DNA of 64,000 nt from Andalucia godoyi. Taxonomy: Eukaryota; Discoba; Jakobea; Jakobida; Andaluciidae. Each line of letters starts with the position of its first letter. Within the stretch, counting starts at the first letter, position 1. Position numbers and translations under genes: made by a program. The notes under the pieces are model-generated. The model searched no databases. It had not been told where the DNA came from and saw only the letters and a program-made list of their open reading frames with translations. The DNA lies in NCBI GenBank assembly GCA_009859145.1, contig VRVR01000010.1, forward strand, positions 186,001 to 250,000, read 5' to 3'. Of this stretch, positions 8,895 to 19,902 are shown piece by piece.

Positions 8895-11800
8895 CTAAGC
8901 TGGAGATTGCAGATCTGCAAACGAAAGTATCCGAACCCCGTGGTTGAAAGTGTCAGCCACAGCCAACACATGTCTTGACGGAATCCAACAAATTCCAGCA
9001 GGCACGTTGAATTGAGCAATCTGAATGGTGGAAACCAAGCGGTTATAGATGTCCACAACGCGGATATGGTCACCAGCTTCCGTAACAAAGACAACTCCGC
9101 GAGTAGAATCATATGCCAACTTGATCGGCATGTTAAATTGTGCCTGCTGTGCTGGGCCGTCATCGTGGCCAGCATATCCACAGCCAGCAAATGTGCTAAC
9201 TCTCCTCCCGCGAAGGTCGACCAAGCGGATACGGTGATTCTCGGTATCCGCAACAAGAAGTTCGGAGGGGGACAAGAAGCAGATCCCAGTAGGGTTGTTG
9301 AACATTGCATGATCAAGAGGTCCATCCTGCCACCCGCGCTGGGCGTTGGAGCAAACATCTGAAAACACGCGGCTCTTCAAGTGAAGTTTAGAAATGCCAC
9401 GAGTGTGCGAAACGTAGACATGGTCCTCGTCATCCGCAATGAGATCATTCACCACACTGTGCTTTCCGCGGATGGAAGGAAGTCCTGCAATCAAAAGAGT
9501 GGCACCGGAACGGATATCGACACGAAGGACGGAATTTCGCTTTGAATCGGCAACAAGCAAATGAGACTCATCACCGCTGATGGCCAACCCGGCCGGCTGG
9601 CTGAGTGAATTTTTCTTCGATCCCTGGGCAACGTTGGTGACTGTCACCACTAATCCGTCAGACAAGTTGATTTTTCGGACACAGTGGTTTCCGTGTTCCG
9701 TAACGAAGACCAGTGTGCCTGCACGGTTCGACGTAACTCCGTACGGCATGTTGAACGCCGCACGTTTCACATACCCATCAAGATGCCCTGCCCCATGGAT
9801 GCCGAACACCGCCTCATCAATTCGCGATGCAATGAACGCTTGTACAAAAGAATCTTGAACAGCCGGAGGCTGCGAATATGTCCACATCAGCGGCTCAGAT
9901 CCAGGGGGCGTCGCAGGTGAGAACGCAGAGCTTGCGTTTCCTTGGACACCTAGAACAGCCGACGTGTTGCTCACACTACTGCTTCCGTTTGGTTCCTGGC
10001 CCGCGACGTAGAATCCAGAAGAGCCTTGGACGCTTGCATTATTTTGGTTAAAGCTGCTGCTAAACGACAAAGACATTTGTTGCTGCTGGCCTGGGTCAAG
10101 CAGCGACGCACCGGTTCCCGGGGAGCCTCGATTTACCGATGCCACACTGGGGGATCTCCCTTTCGAAGATGCAGTTGGCGATCCAAGAGTCAAGACTTGT
10201 ACGTCGTGCGCAGCGGCAGCATTGCTACTCCACGGAGGGCGTTCGGACACAGCAGGCTGCGCAGCACCGGTACCGTGCATTGTATGCGCAAGTGCACGCT
10301 CAAGCAGAGTCTCGAGCATGGGAAGAAACGAATTACCAGAACGAATGGAAGTCAACGCACGCTCTACAACTTCTTCCCCTTCTGCGCCGGGAATGGGCGT
10401 CGAACTAGCAGAGTCCGCGCTCACCGATCGTTTGTTTAGCAGTTCCATCAGCGGCAACATGAGCAATGCAATATCCTTCCACTTTGCAGTCTCGGATTCG
10501 GCCGTCTGCCCTCTGGACCGATTCTCCTCCAGTTCGACTTCCAGATTGGAAATTCGATTGAGCAATTCATCCACTCGGTTGAGATTTGGACTGAGCCGCC
10601 CAGCACCCTTTGACGACTTTTGCAATTTGCGGTGCGCATTCTCTGCCTCCCACTTCCAGCGAGAAAGCTCTCCAAGTAGCTCTTGTATCCTTTCACGTAA
10701 CTCCAGAACCATAGGGGTTTCATAGGTGATATCGACCGTGTCGGACACCATGGTCATGGATCCGGAATCTGAGACAGACGGCAGTGTCAACCCGGATGCT
10801 CGCTCCAACCGCGACTTCCACCGTTCCGCATCCATCATCAGCTGGTTTACTTTTTCAAACGCAGATGTGACGTCCGTGCGGAACTCCAATTCCAACGAAT
10901 GCGTTCGATCAGCTAACTGGCGTTGCATAGACTGACAAGTCGACAACACTGGATGGATTTGCGCACGGTCCTCATACAGCTCATCTTGAAGCCGCATCAC
11001 CCGAGCAATGAGAGAATCCACCAGAGATGTCTTGTCGTCCAGCACACCACCGAACTTTTCAATCTTGTGCACGAAATCTTCCGAGTACACGGAAGAAGAG
11101 TGTTGTACTTGTCCCTGTGCCGTTTGCAGGGTTCCAGCTCGCACCATCTGAGGAGTCGTAGCGGAGTTCACAATGCGATCCGACGAATGAAACGACGACC
11201 GTGGAGTCAGATTGGGAGACGACCCCGGGAGTCCTGCAGACGAGTTCTGCACGGCTGTCTTAAACATGGATCTTGAAGACCCGCTCCGTTGCAACCCTAC
11301 AGCAGGCGAACCCCCAGGAACTGGCGAGCCAAGGGACGCCGATGAGCTGGTTCTCCCGAGGACCCCGACCGAATTTCCAGCACTGTTCGGTCCATTGCTG
11401 TTATTGCTTCCGTAAGGCGTCGCTCCGGGGGACGAGGCACCAGCAACGGCTTCACCATATCGCGGTGGCGAAGGCAGCCTTGACAAGCGGACTGGAGGTG
11501 CGGCAGATTGCGGCTGTCCATATGCATATTGCTGAAGAGGCTGGTCGGACATTGCGTGCGAATCGGGATACGCAGAATCTGTCCCGGTGGCAATATCATT
11601 TCTGAGCTTGTCGATAATTGCATTTCGCTTCTTGAGCTCGCTTTCAAACTCAAGTTTTTGCTGATACAGCTTGTCTTTCCAGCGCTTGACTTCGTCTGTC
11701 AGCTGGCCCACTTTATCCTGCAGAACCTGCGACTTCTGTTCGGAAAACACTCGCTGTTTATAGAACTCCTCCTTCCAGCGAACGACTTCTGAGGCCATAT

Positions 11801-12269
11801 TGTACGTCTTTTCCGAGGAGTCGGCGTCTTTGACCGATATTTCCGTTTTTGACGCATCGACTTTGGCCTTCAACATTTTGACCTCTGCTCTCAATCGCTC
11901 GACAGTTGCAAAGCTATTTGCATCCTTTTTTCTCAACTCGCGATTCAGCCTCTCGACTTCTGATTTCCACCGATCTCTTTCTCCGAGTAAAATTTCAAAT
12001 TCATCTTGTTTCTTCTTCAGCTCTGCCTCGTAGGACAACCGAACATCTTCCATCTTTGCAGAAAGCGTCGCTGCAAACTCGCTCCGGTCGCTTTCCTGCT
12101 TTGCCTCTGCCTCTGCCTGTCTTCGAAGCGCTTCTGTTCTCCATCGCGCAAGCTCTTCTTGTAAATGGATCAACTCGGACGATTTGAAACGAAGCCGATC
12201 TTCAGAATCCTGCATCACCAGATCAAACAAGCCTTCCAATGACTTGATGTCATCAATAAGCTTGCTCAT
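8895..12269 (-). CDS. Coiled-coil protein with C-terminal NHL-repeat beta-propeller and recurring RWK motifs
   Basis: 1,124 residues from ATG at 12269. Residues 1-225 are coiled coil, 240-395 a Ser/Gly/Pro linker, 395-615 coiled coil again, 620-820 low complexity, and ~825-1124 an NHL propeller with about six blades (for example FNMPYGVTSN, VFVTEHGNHCVRKINL, LLVADTENHRIRLVDL, LAVADTFNHGVRILSF). A striking feature is an Arg-Trp-Lys/Arg tripeptide in the coiled coil at about residues 42, 100, 164, 196, 483 and 537, plus KWK at 596, usually followed by Glu/Asp/Ser. NHL propellers bind proteins or RNA. I do not recognise the full architecture; a structural or ciliary scaffold role is a guess from its shape and from divergent pairing with CFAP52 at 13007. 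Confidence 0.85.
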   Translation of the reverse strand: MSKLIDDIKSLEGLFDLVMQDSEDRLRFKSSELIHLQEELARWRTEALRRQAEAEAKQESDRSEFAATLSAKMEDVRLSYEAELKKKQDEFEILLGERDRWKSEVERLNRELRKKDANSFATVERLRAEVKMLKAKVDASKTEISVKDADSSEKTYNMASEVVRWKEEFYKQRVFSEQKSQVLQDKVGQLTDEVKRWKDKLYQQKLEFESELKKRNAIIDKLRNDIATGTDSAYPDSHAMSDQPLQQYAYGQPQSAAPPVRLSRLPSPPRYGEAVAGASSPGATPYGSNNSNGPNSAGNSVGVLGRTSSSASLGSPVPGGSPAVGLQRSGSSRSMFKTAVQNSSAGLPGSSPNLTPRSSFHSSDRIVNSATTPQMVRAGTLQTAQGQVQHSSSVYSEDFVHKIEKFGGVLDDKTSLVDSLIARVMRLQDELYEDRAQIHPVLSTCQSMQRQLADRTHSLELEFRTDVTSAFEKVNQLMMDAERWKSRLERASGLTLPSVSDSGSMTMVSDTVDITYETPMVLELRERIQELLGELSRWKWEAENAHRKLQKSSKGAGRLSPNLNRVDELLNRISNLEVELEENRSRGQTAESETAKWKDIALLMLPLMELLNKRSVSADSASSTPIPGAEGEEVVERALTSIRSGNSFLPMLETLLERALAHTMHGTGAAQPAVSERPPWSSNAAAAHDVQVLTLGSPTASSKGRSPSVASVNRGSPGTGASLLDPGQQQQMSLSFSSSFNQNNASVQGSSGFYVAGQEPNGSSSVSNTSAVLGVQGNASSAFSPATPPGSEPLMWTYSQPPAVQDSFVQAFIASRIDEAVFGIHGAGHLDGYVKRAAFNMPYGVTSNRAGTLVFVTEHGNHCVRKINLSDGLVVTVTNVAQGSKKNSLSQPAGLAISGDESHLLVADSKRNSVLRVDIRSGATLLIAGLPSIRGKHSVVNDLIADDEDHVYVSHTRGISKLHLKSRVFSDVCSNAQRGWQDGPLDHAMFNNPTGICFLSPSELLVADTENHRIRLVDLRGRRVSTFAGCGYAGHDDGPAQQAQFNMPIKLAYDSTRGVVFVTEAGDHIRVVDIYNRLVSTIQIAQFNVPAGICWIPSRHVLAVADTFNHGVRILSFADLQSPA

Positions 12270-12423
12270 CTCTCACTACACGATGCTCCTTCAACCCCCC
12301 CACCAACAAACAAAAGGGAGAAATGTGCTTTTTTTATTATTAAAAAATAATGATAATCTAGAAAATACAATGCATACGAAGATGAACGCCAAAAAAGAAA
12401 ACAGGAATAACACACGGTGGACC

Positions 12424-12737
12424 GTTTTGTTCATGAGCATCAAACAACATCATACCAGAAAGCTTGTTTTATTCTAACCCTATGGAGACGCGATGCTCCT
12501 ACCGTAGTCAAGTCTAGAGTTTCTTTCATTCTTTTCTACTTCTTCTTTCCATTACTTTCTGTTTAAGGAAGCGATGACCTTTTGACTGCAGAGCAATCTG
12601 CACTGAAGAGCTGGTGCTGGCGCCCGCCCCTCCCCCCTTCAAACAAAAAAAACAAAAAAAAACACGTGGCTTGGGATCTGTCTTGGGTGACAGCTTAGCC
12701 GATGATGATCGATAATGATTCATGTTTTGGTGAGCGG
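12424..12737. repeat. Dispersed repeat family 1, short copy
   Basis: Shares two diverged blocks with 30985-31592. The left block includes ACATCATACC, a run of AACCC, then TACCGTAGTCAAGTC and TTTCTTTCATT. The right block includes CTTTTGACTGCA, a GCACTGAA run, GCTTAGC and AATAATGATTCAT-like sequence ending near GAGCGG. Here the blocks are nearly adjacent; in the other copy about 300 bp separate them. It sits in the 737-bp divergent gap between the NHL gene and CFAP52, which otherwise shows only AT- and T-rich sequence. Confidence 0.7.
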
Positions 12738-13006
12738 AAAGGAATGTGGGTGCCGAAAAAGGCTCTGAAGACTACTGCAAGCATCAACTGATGCCTGGAC
12801 CTCATTTGGCCGTTTACATCGTGTTTTATGAATCATAAAAGAGAATTGGGATAAATTTTCGTTTTCATATGTTCGAGTGCTTTTATCATTTCTCTCGCAT
12901 ATATGCACATATATTCTGTTTTTTTAAAGTTCACTTAAATAATCCTTTCTTTTTTCTTATTTTTTCTTGTTATTGTTGCTGTTGCTAATTTATTCTGGTT
13001 GTAGAA

Positions 13007-14899
13007 ATGGCGGCAACTGGTTCGATTGATCTGGAACGAGCAGTTGGTTTCAACGGATTGATACCAAGTGGACTCTCTGTTCGACGACCTCCGTCCAGTG
13101 ATCTCATTTACGCTGCAGGCGGCTGCATTGTGGTCCAGTCGACTTCCGAGACAAGCGATTCTCAACAGACGTTTCTGCGGGGCCATGACTCGGATGTATC
13201 CGCAATCACATTGTCCTCGTCAGGAAGACTTTTAGCATCCGGACAGAGAGGTCTCGACTCGGACATCGTTATTTGGGACGTGGATGCGCGTCGAGCAGCA
13301 TATCGACTCGAGGAACACGACCATGGAATCTCGTGCCTAGCATTTTCTCCGGATGAAAAACTGTGCTTTTCAAGCGGTGTCGTTGCGGATAAGAAATTGA
13401 TTGTATGGGATCTAGCGTCTGGAAATATGGTTTCGACGATTTCCAACCAGTTTCAACCAGTGAACGTCATGTCCTGCGGAGGAAAAGAGCGAGATATCAA
13501 AAGAAGACCGACGCACAAATACGTCTTTGCGACGGGAGGTCCGGGGCTGTTGATTCTGTGGACACTGGATCCGCATACTGGAGAATGCACTTTCGATCGG
13601 ATCAACACTGGCCACGCTGCTCGTGACTTTACATGCTTGCTGTTTTCAGAAGATGGAGAATATTTGTATGCAGGAACAAGTTCTGGGGACTTCTGTTGCG
13701 TGAACATCAAGAACAGGCTTTCAAATTCGTTTATTCCGGTGTGTTCCGGGGGAGTTTTCTCCATCGCCGGCATCAGCGACATGGAGGGATTCACGACAAG
13801 AATTGTGTGTGGTGGCGGAGACGGATCAATAACGGTGTTCCAAGGCGACAAGGCACAATGGGTTTCGTCTAAACGAGTAACTGTTCAAGGTCCAGTAACC
13901 TCAATCGCAGTCCAGAGTCCACAGCTTATTTATGCAGGAACGCGCAGTGGGAATGTGTACAAGATTGCCGTTCCTCCTCAAGGGGCGGCAAGCGTGACTG
14001 CTACATTGTCTGAAAGTCACGAGGGTGTTGTGGCAGATGCGTCATTCATGAAGGGCGTGTCGGACCGCGTAGCCACGTGCTCGGCAGACGGCACGATGCG
14101 GCTGTGGGACCTGAACACCTTCAAGGCACAGTTCGTGACTTCGTATCGTTCAGTTCCGGGGATTGGGGCGCCGTGTGCAGGAGTGTTTGTTGGGGAATTG
14201 ATGATTTCAGGATGGCAGGATGGAAAGATTCGTGGTGCGGATTCGCTCGATGGACAGCATCTTTGGCAAATTGACAATGCGCACCGTGGAGGCGTAAGTT
14301 GCATTGCGGCGTCGCATAATAATCGATTCTTTACATCAGGGGGCGCAGAGGGCGAAGTACGTGTTTGGGAAGTATCGGGCCGTAAGATGGTGGTTCATCT
14401 CAAGGAGCACACTAGCCGCGTAGCTGCGTGCACGGTTTTTGACGACGATGCGCATCTGCTGACTGCTTCGCGTGACAAGTCGTTCTTGTGCTGGGATCTC
14501 AGAAGAGAAAAGAGGGTCGCGTCATTCTCACAGAAGATGGGTGGCATCAATGACGTTGCCTTGGCTAATGACCAATGCACGGTAATCACTGTTGGCTCCG
14601 AGAAGCGAGTGACGTACTGGGACCTTCGCCAAGCAGATCCGGTTCGATCTCTCGAGTATTCTGCCGGTGCGGACCATGAAGCATCAACAGTTTCGCTCTC
14701 TCACGATAATCGATTCTTTGCGACGGGAGGCACGGACCAAGTCGTTCGTTTGTGGGATACAAGAACAGGACGGGTTCTGAACGAAGGCCCTGGACACTCC
14801 GGCACGATTTGCAGAGTGCGGTTCTCCCCGGACGACAGACAACTTGTAAGCGTGGGGTCGGATGGCTGCATGTTCGTGTGGAACGTCTGGAACGAATAA
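13007..14899 (+). CDS. CFAP52: Cilia- and flagella-associated protein 52 (WDR16), WD40 microtubule inner protein
   Basis: 630 residues from ATG at 13007, close to the ~620 of animal CFAP52. CFAP52 lies inside the B-tubule of axonemal doublet microtubules, so its presence argues for motile flagella. Two seven-bladed WD40 propellers fill the protein. Diagnostic matches include AVGFNGLIPSGL at residues ~12-23, FLRGHDSDVSAI, LLASGQRGLDSDIVIWD, LAFSPDEKL, VISGWQDGKIRG-like text (MISGWQDGKIRG), NAHRGGVSCIA, SGGAEGEVRVWEV, TASRDKSFLCWDL, VGSEKRVTYWDLR and the final VSVGSDGCMFVWNV. The gene has no intron in the coding region. A pyrimidine-rich stretch ending TTGTAG just before the ATG could be a leader-intron acceptor, but no donor is clear. 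Confidence 0.95.
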   Translation: MAATGSIDLERAVGFNGLIPSGLSVRRPPSSDLIYAAGGCIVVQSTSETSDSQQTFLRGHDSDVSAITLSSSGRLLASGQRGLDSDIVIWDVDARRAAYRLEEHDHGISCLAFSPDEKLCFSSGVVADKKLIVWDLASGNMVSTISNQFQPVNVMSCGGKERDIKRRPTHKYVFATGGPGLLILWTLDPHTGECTFDRINTGHAARDFTCLLFSEDGEYLYAGTSSGDFCCVNIKNRLSNSFIPVCSGGVFSIAGISDMEGFTTRIVCGGGDGSITVFQGDKAQWVSSKRVTVQGPVTSIAVQSPQLIYAGTRSGNVYKIAVPPQGAASVTATLSESHEGVVADASFMKGVSDRVATCSADGTMRLWDLNTFKAQFVTSYRSVPGIGAPCAGVFVGELMISGWQDGKIRGADSLDGQHLWQIDNAHRGGVSCIAASHNNRFFTSGGAEGEVRVWEVSGRKMVVHLKEHTSRVAACTVFDDDAHLLTASRDKSFLCWDLRREKRVASFSQKMGGINDVALANDQCTVITVGSEKRVTYWDLRQADPVRSLEYSAGADHEASTVSLSHDNRFFATGGTDQVVRLWDTRTGRVLNEGPGHSGTICRVRFSPDDRQLVSVGSDGCMFVWNVWNE

Positions 14900-14982
14900 C
14901 GTAAAATACTGTAATAAATCACAAAAAAAATGGAAAGCAAGCAGAAAGAACGACAGAGATTTCAGAATCAAACATCGTAATT

Positions 14983-15007
14983 AATTTTATTTTATTTTAT
15001 TTTATTT
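14983..15007. repeat. (TTTTA)n microsatellite
   Basis: About five tandem TTTTA units in the 431-bp convergent gap downstream of CFAP52. The rest of the gap holds a family 2 repeat (15040-15118) and a TA run near 15130. Confidence 0.8.
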
Positions 15008-15039
15008 GATAAGAAGAAGGAATGCCTGTGTGTTCAGGT

Positions 15040-15118
15040 CGACGCCTACATTGTACTCCAAGCATGGCGCATCAGTTGCTGGCCAATCCATGTTCAGTCT
15101 TGCAGCAGAATGACGATG
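15040..15118. repeat. Dispersed repeat family 2, copy A
   Basis: About 75 bp resembling 40940-41014 at roughly 80% by eye, sharing CTAC-TTG, CCAAG-ATGGCG, TTGCTGGCCAATCCAT, CAGTCTTGCA and GAATGACGAT. Neither copy has a coding frame. Confidence 0.7.
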
Positions 15119-15330
15119 GACTGGGACGTATATATATATAATTTTTTTAAAAAAAGAGGGGACCGAATGGAATAATTATAACATTGTCTGAAATGTCTGG
15201 GGGAGTGTGGGAAAAGAGTAGGCCGTGCGAATTACAAGTTGGATCATTTAGAATACGAGATGTGGTTTTTATTTATGCGTGCAGGACGATGGACGTCATG
15301 GGCTCACTCGCTTGCGAACGGTTCGTGGGT

Positions 15331-16503
15331 TCAATCGCTTCGGTGGTTCTGGTTCCAGCCAAAATACTTCCACACAGGAACCATGTGATCCGGGAGAGGC
15401 GCGACGATCCGAACCCGGGAACCGCCATCCACACGCTCAAATTTGCCATCTCCGTCTGGGTAGGGAAGGGTGATGGAGCGAGAAAACAGTTGAAGACCAA
15501 TCGACTCGTTGAATGCGGGAACCAAGTGTGCGGCAACACCCAACCCCGATCCATACTTTTCATCTCCAATAATGGGAGCGCGCAGCGCCTCTGCACAGTG
15601 CACACGAATCTGGTGCTTTCGTCCCGTTTCAGGATACAATTCGACAAACGCACTGGATTTACCAGCGTGATCAATCTCGAGATATTCCGTGACTGCGGAA
15701 ACGCGCATGCTGGGATCTTCTGTGGGAACAATCTTCAGCGAGCCCATGACTCTGATCGCGTCTTTGCTAAGCGACATTTTGATGCGACCCTCTGGCGTCT
15801 GTGGTCTTGCAGACAGTGCAGCCCAGTAAACCTTGGACAACCGATCCCCTTCGCGCTTTGCCAGATTTCCACCAAGCGATACTGCGGCTTCTCGCGTCCG
15901 CGCAAGAACCAGGCATCCAGCAACATCCTTGTCAAGACGGTGGACCAGTCTTGGCACCTCCTTCGATTCAAACTTCAAACACTCCAACATGCCGTCCACA
16001 TGTGCAGTCAACTTGGGGCCGCCTTGTGTCGCGAGTCCAGCGGGTTTGTTGAGAATGAGAACATGCTCATTCATGAACAACACTCGTTTTCTGAATTCTG
16101 CAGCTTCGGCATCGGACAAATACACAGTCTTTTTCGTTCTGCCAGCTCCTTCGGCAGCTACCGCAATGTCTGCGCCCATTGGAACCGACAACTTGTCTCC
16201 CATCTGCAATTTGTACGAACCTTCAATCTTGTGCCCCTTGGAGCCGTCATGCAAGCGAACACGCCCCGTTCGAAGCATCTTTTGCGAGACAGAGAACGGA
16301 ACACCCAGTCGAGCAGAAAGAAACTTGTCCACTCGATCTCCAACAACATCTGTAGGAATCTCTTGAATTGTGAACGACGCAGGCTTCACGACGGGCTCGT
16401 CCACCACCGCTGCACTGCTGCTGAAACACCTGCACGACGCAGGCGTGAATCTCCTCTGGACGCGGAACCCCAGGCATGCACTTCCGCGAGTTGCGAGGAA
16501 CAT
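15331..16503 (-). CDS. RluA-family pseudouridine synthase, probably mitochondrial
   Basis: 390 residues from ATG at 16503; the upstream open frame is only the antisense reading of a CA repeat. The enzyme turns uridine into pseudouridine in RNA. Residues 1-32 (MFLATRGSACLGFRVQRRF, then CFSSSAA) are basic and Ser-rich like a mitochondrial presequence. An S4-like RNA-binding domain follows (~50-115: VGDRVDKFLSARLGV, MLRTGRVRLHDG), then the catalytic domain with HRLDKDVAG, where Asp191 is the expected nucleophile, NKPAGLATQGG, and the GRKHQIRVHCA and PIIGDEKYG motifs. RPUSD4-like mitochondrial enzymes have this S4 plus RluA layout. The particular RNA target cannot be read from sequence. Confidence 0.92.
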   Translation of the reverse strand: MFLATRGSACLGFRVQRRFTPASCRCFSSSAAVVDEPVVKPASFTIQEIPTDVVGDRVDKFLSARLGVPFSVSQKMLRTGRVRLHDGSKGHKIEGSYKLQMGDKLSVPMGADIAVAAEGAGRTKKTVYLSDAEAAEFRKRVLFMNEHVLILNKPAGLATQGGPKLTAHVDGMLECLKFESKEVPRLVHRLDKDVAGCLVLARTREAAVSLGGNLAKREGDRLSKVYWAALSARPQTPEGRIKMSLSKDAIRVMGSLKIVPTEDPSMRVSAVTEYLEIDHAGKSSAFVELYPETGRKHQIRVHCAEALRAPIIGDEKYGSGLGVAAHLVPAFNESIGLQLFSRSITLPYPDGDGKFERVDGGSRVRIVAPLPDHMVPVWKYFGWNQNHRSD

Positions 16504-16511
16504 TGCTGATT

Positions 16512-17704
<1,193 letters not shown>

Positions 17705-19319
17705 TCAATACTTTGAAGAATCTTGGGCAGCCTTGGCCTTTTCTGCAAGCGTCTTGATGACACGCTTGATAACGTTCTTATCCAGCTTGATATTGATACA
17801 CAATTTGATGGATGGCGTCCATTCCTCATCGGAAATGGTGGAGCGCGCGGGTGCGTCACTCGTCACTGAGAATCTCCACACGGACAGTAAAGCCTTGTCT
17901 TGTGCTGATACCTGGTCCACAATTTGCTGCAAGACGGCATCTACCCGCGTCGGGCTCAATCGCAAAGCAGGCTGTGTCAGGAAGTTGACATCGACGTGAA
18001 TGAGTGCAGACGGGGCAGAACCACGAACAGTTAGGACATCCGAGTACAATCGCAGCTGCTCATGTGCAAACGAAGCGAGATCCTGCAACTTTTGGACCAT
18101 TGCAGGATCCGAGTCGATGCGATCCAGTGCCTGGATCGAGGCAGTAGCCAAAAATGTGGGCAACGATGCTGAGAAGCAGTATCCAGAACCGGATAAGCGC
18201 TGATGATCACACACGATCTCCGAGCCTATGCAGAACCCGCCGACGGATGCAGTCGCATTTCCGAGACCCGCTGTGATCATGTCAACCTCGTTGCACTCCA
18301 TTCCCCAGTGCTCTGCAGTTCCACGCCCCGTCTTGCCCAAGGTTCCAATTCCAAATGAATCGTCCATAATCACACGGAACTTGTACTCTCTCCCAAGTTC
18401 CACAATGCGCTTAAGTGGTGCAATGTCGCCCGAGTTCGCGTACAGACCTTCGATTACAATGTACTTGCGAACGGATGCCTGGTGCTTCTTAGAAATCGAC
18501 TTGTTCACTGCGGTTAGTGCTGCAATGAGAGAATTGACGTCATTATGTTCGAAAAACGTCAGATGCGAGCGCGAAAGTTCACAACCAACTTGAACAGCCA
18601 TGCTCAGACCTTTATCCAGCACAATGTGATCTCCGCGCTTCGCAAATGCAGGTATCACAGAGGCAATGGTCGCAAAATCGTAAGAATACAATATTGCAGA
18701 GTCCATCCGGAAAAATTCCTTCAAGCGCTTTTCCAGCGCAAGATGAACATCAACAGTTCCGTAGAATCCACGAGGCCCGCATGTTCCAACGCCATACTTG
18801 CGAATCGTGGATTCACATGCGTCTAAAATCTGCTTGTCGCCGCCCAAAGCAAGGAAGTTGGAAGTTGCCATATCCACCCGCTCGCTTCCATCCGCCAGGA
18901 CAACTTTGCCAGGCAAAACACTGCTCACACACCCACACGCATTTCCCCATCTTCATTAGAACCGTGTACAGCAAAAAGGGAAAAAGAACATGACCTAAGG
19001 AAGATGACCCGTGAAACGTATTAGACATGGAGCAGGAAGAGAGAACATACGCAGAAATAAGAGGACCGTCAACTGGAGAATCAGCAACCTTGTTTGCCTC
19101 CGCTACGGGACACAGAGGTTCGGGAACCCACTCTTTGCACAGCGCCTCGACTTCTTTCGAAGTCAGCTTTTCTCGCATGAGGTTTCGCATCGTCAATTTT
19201 TGAAAATAAACTTTTTGCGGAATGAGATATGCGAGAAAAACGAGAAACAAGGACTCGAGAATAATGTGGTACGGATTTGCTTCCCATTCCTGTAGCAGAA
19301 AGGACGCTATCGAATCCAT
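17705..19319 (-). CDS. SPTLC1: Serine palmitoyltransferase subunit 1 (LCB1)
   Basis: Two exons, 19319-19051 and 18920-17705, give 494 residues; the 130-bp intron starts GTATGT and ends GAGCAG, joining ...GPLISA to VLPGKVVL. With LCB2 it condenses serine and palmitoyl-CoA at the ER, the first step of sphingolipid synthesis. It is a fold type I PLP-enzyme homologue, but like other LCB1 subunits it lacks the Schiff-base lysine: ITAGLGNATASVGG is where LCB2 has the Lys. A membrane helix lies at residues ~19-34 (IILESLFLVFLAYLIP). The block VGTCGPRGFYGTVDVHL keeps the cysteine that in human SPTLC1 is mutated in HSAN1. GYCFSASLPTFLATA is also diagnostic. Without the first exon the N-terminal membrane anchor would be missed. 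Confidence 0.94.
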
Positions 19320-19902
19320 CGTCGTCCCACGAACAGCCAGTTTAGTAATAATATAAGAGTAACAAATAACGATGAATTAAAAAATTTAAATACTAAAATA
19401 AATAAATAAATAAATAAAACGAAGAAAAGAAAAAGAAAAAGACATACAGCAAGAAGAAACGAGAAACGAGAGAATGAAGAAAAAAATCACAGAGAGGACA
19501 TGGAAGGCAGTTCGTGAGTCGGGAAACTGGTGAGGGTCTCGTGTTTTTCCGAGTGACTTTGGCCGCGGACGAGGAGGGGAACGTGTGTGTACAGCAGTCA
19601 GCACAACTGTGCTTTTGCTGGATTTTGTCCTTTCCGACCGACCGGCCCTTTCACGGCAGGCATGTGTACTCGTATTTCGTAATATGGAAAATATATAGAG
19701 GACGGATCCAACCGCTTACTAACCACAATTTATGATCCATGCGGTGTTTTTCTAGCAAACCTGGGTCCCGAACTTTTGAACACGTTCAGTACGACGAGTT
19801 CAAAAAGACCATCCTCGCTTCTAAGGAGTGATTGGACTCATTTGTGGAAGGCGCTCGCGAAGTCCACGTTTGCCTTCATTCGTCCACACATCGGTACATT
19901 CG
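19320..19902. other. Gap with AT repeats and a possible small terminal exon
   Basis: Contains an (AAAT)n tract (19397-19420), purine-rich sequence (19421-19490) and, at 19756-19831, an open stretch after a TTTTTCTAG acceptor-like site that reads KPGSRTFEHVQYDEFKK and stops after ILASKE. It looks like the last exon of a short plus-strand protein. A start at 19474 with a GTGAGG donor at 19532 would fit in phase, but that donor departs from the GTATG seen elsewhere. Confidence 0.3.
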
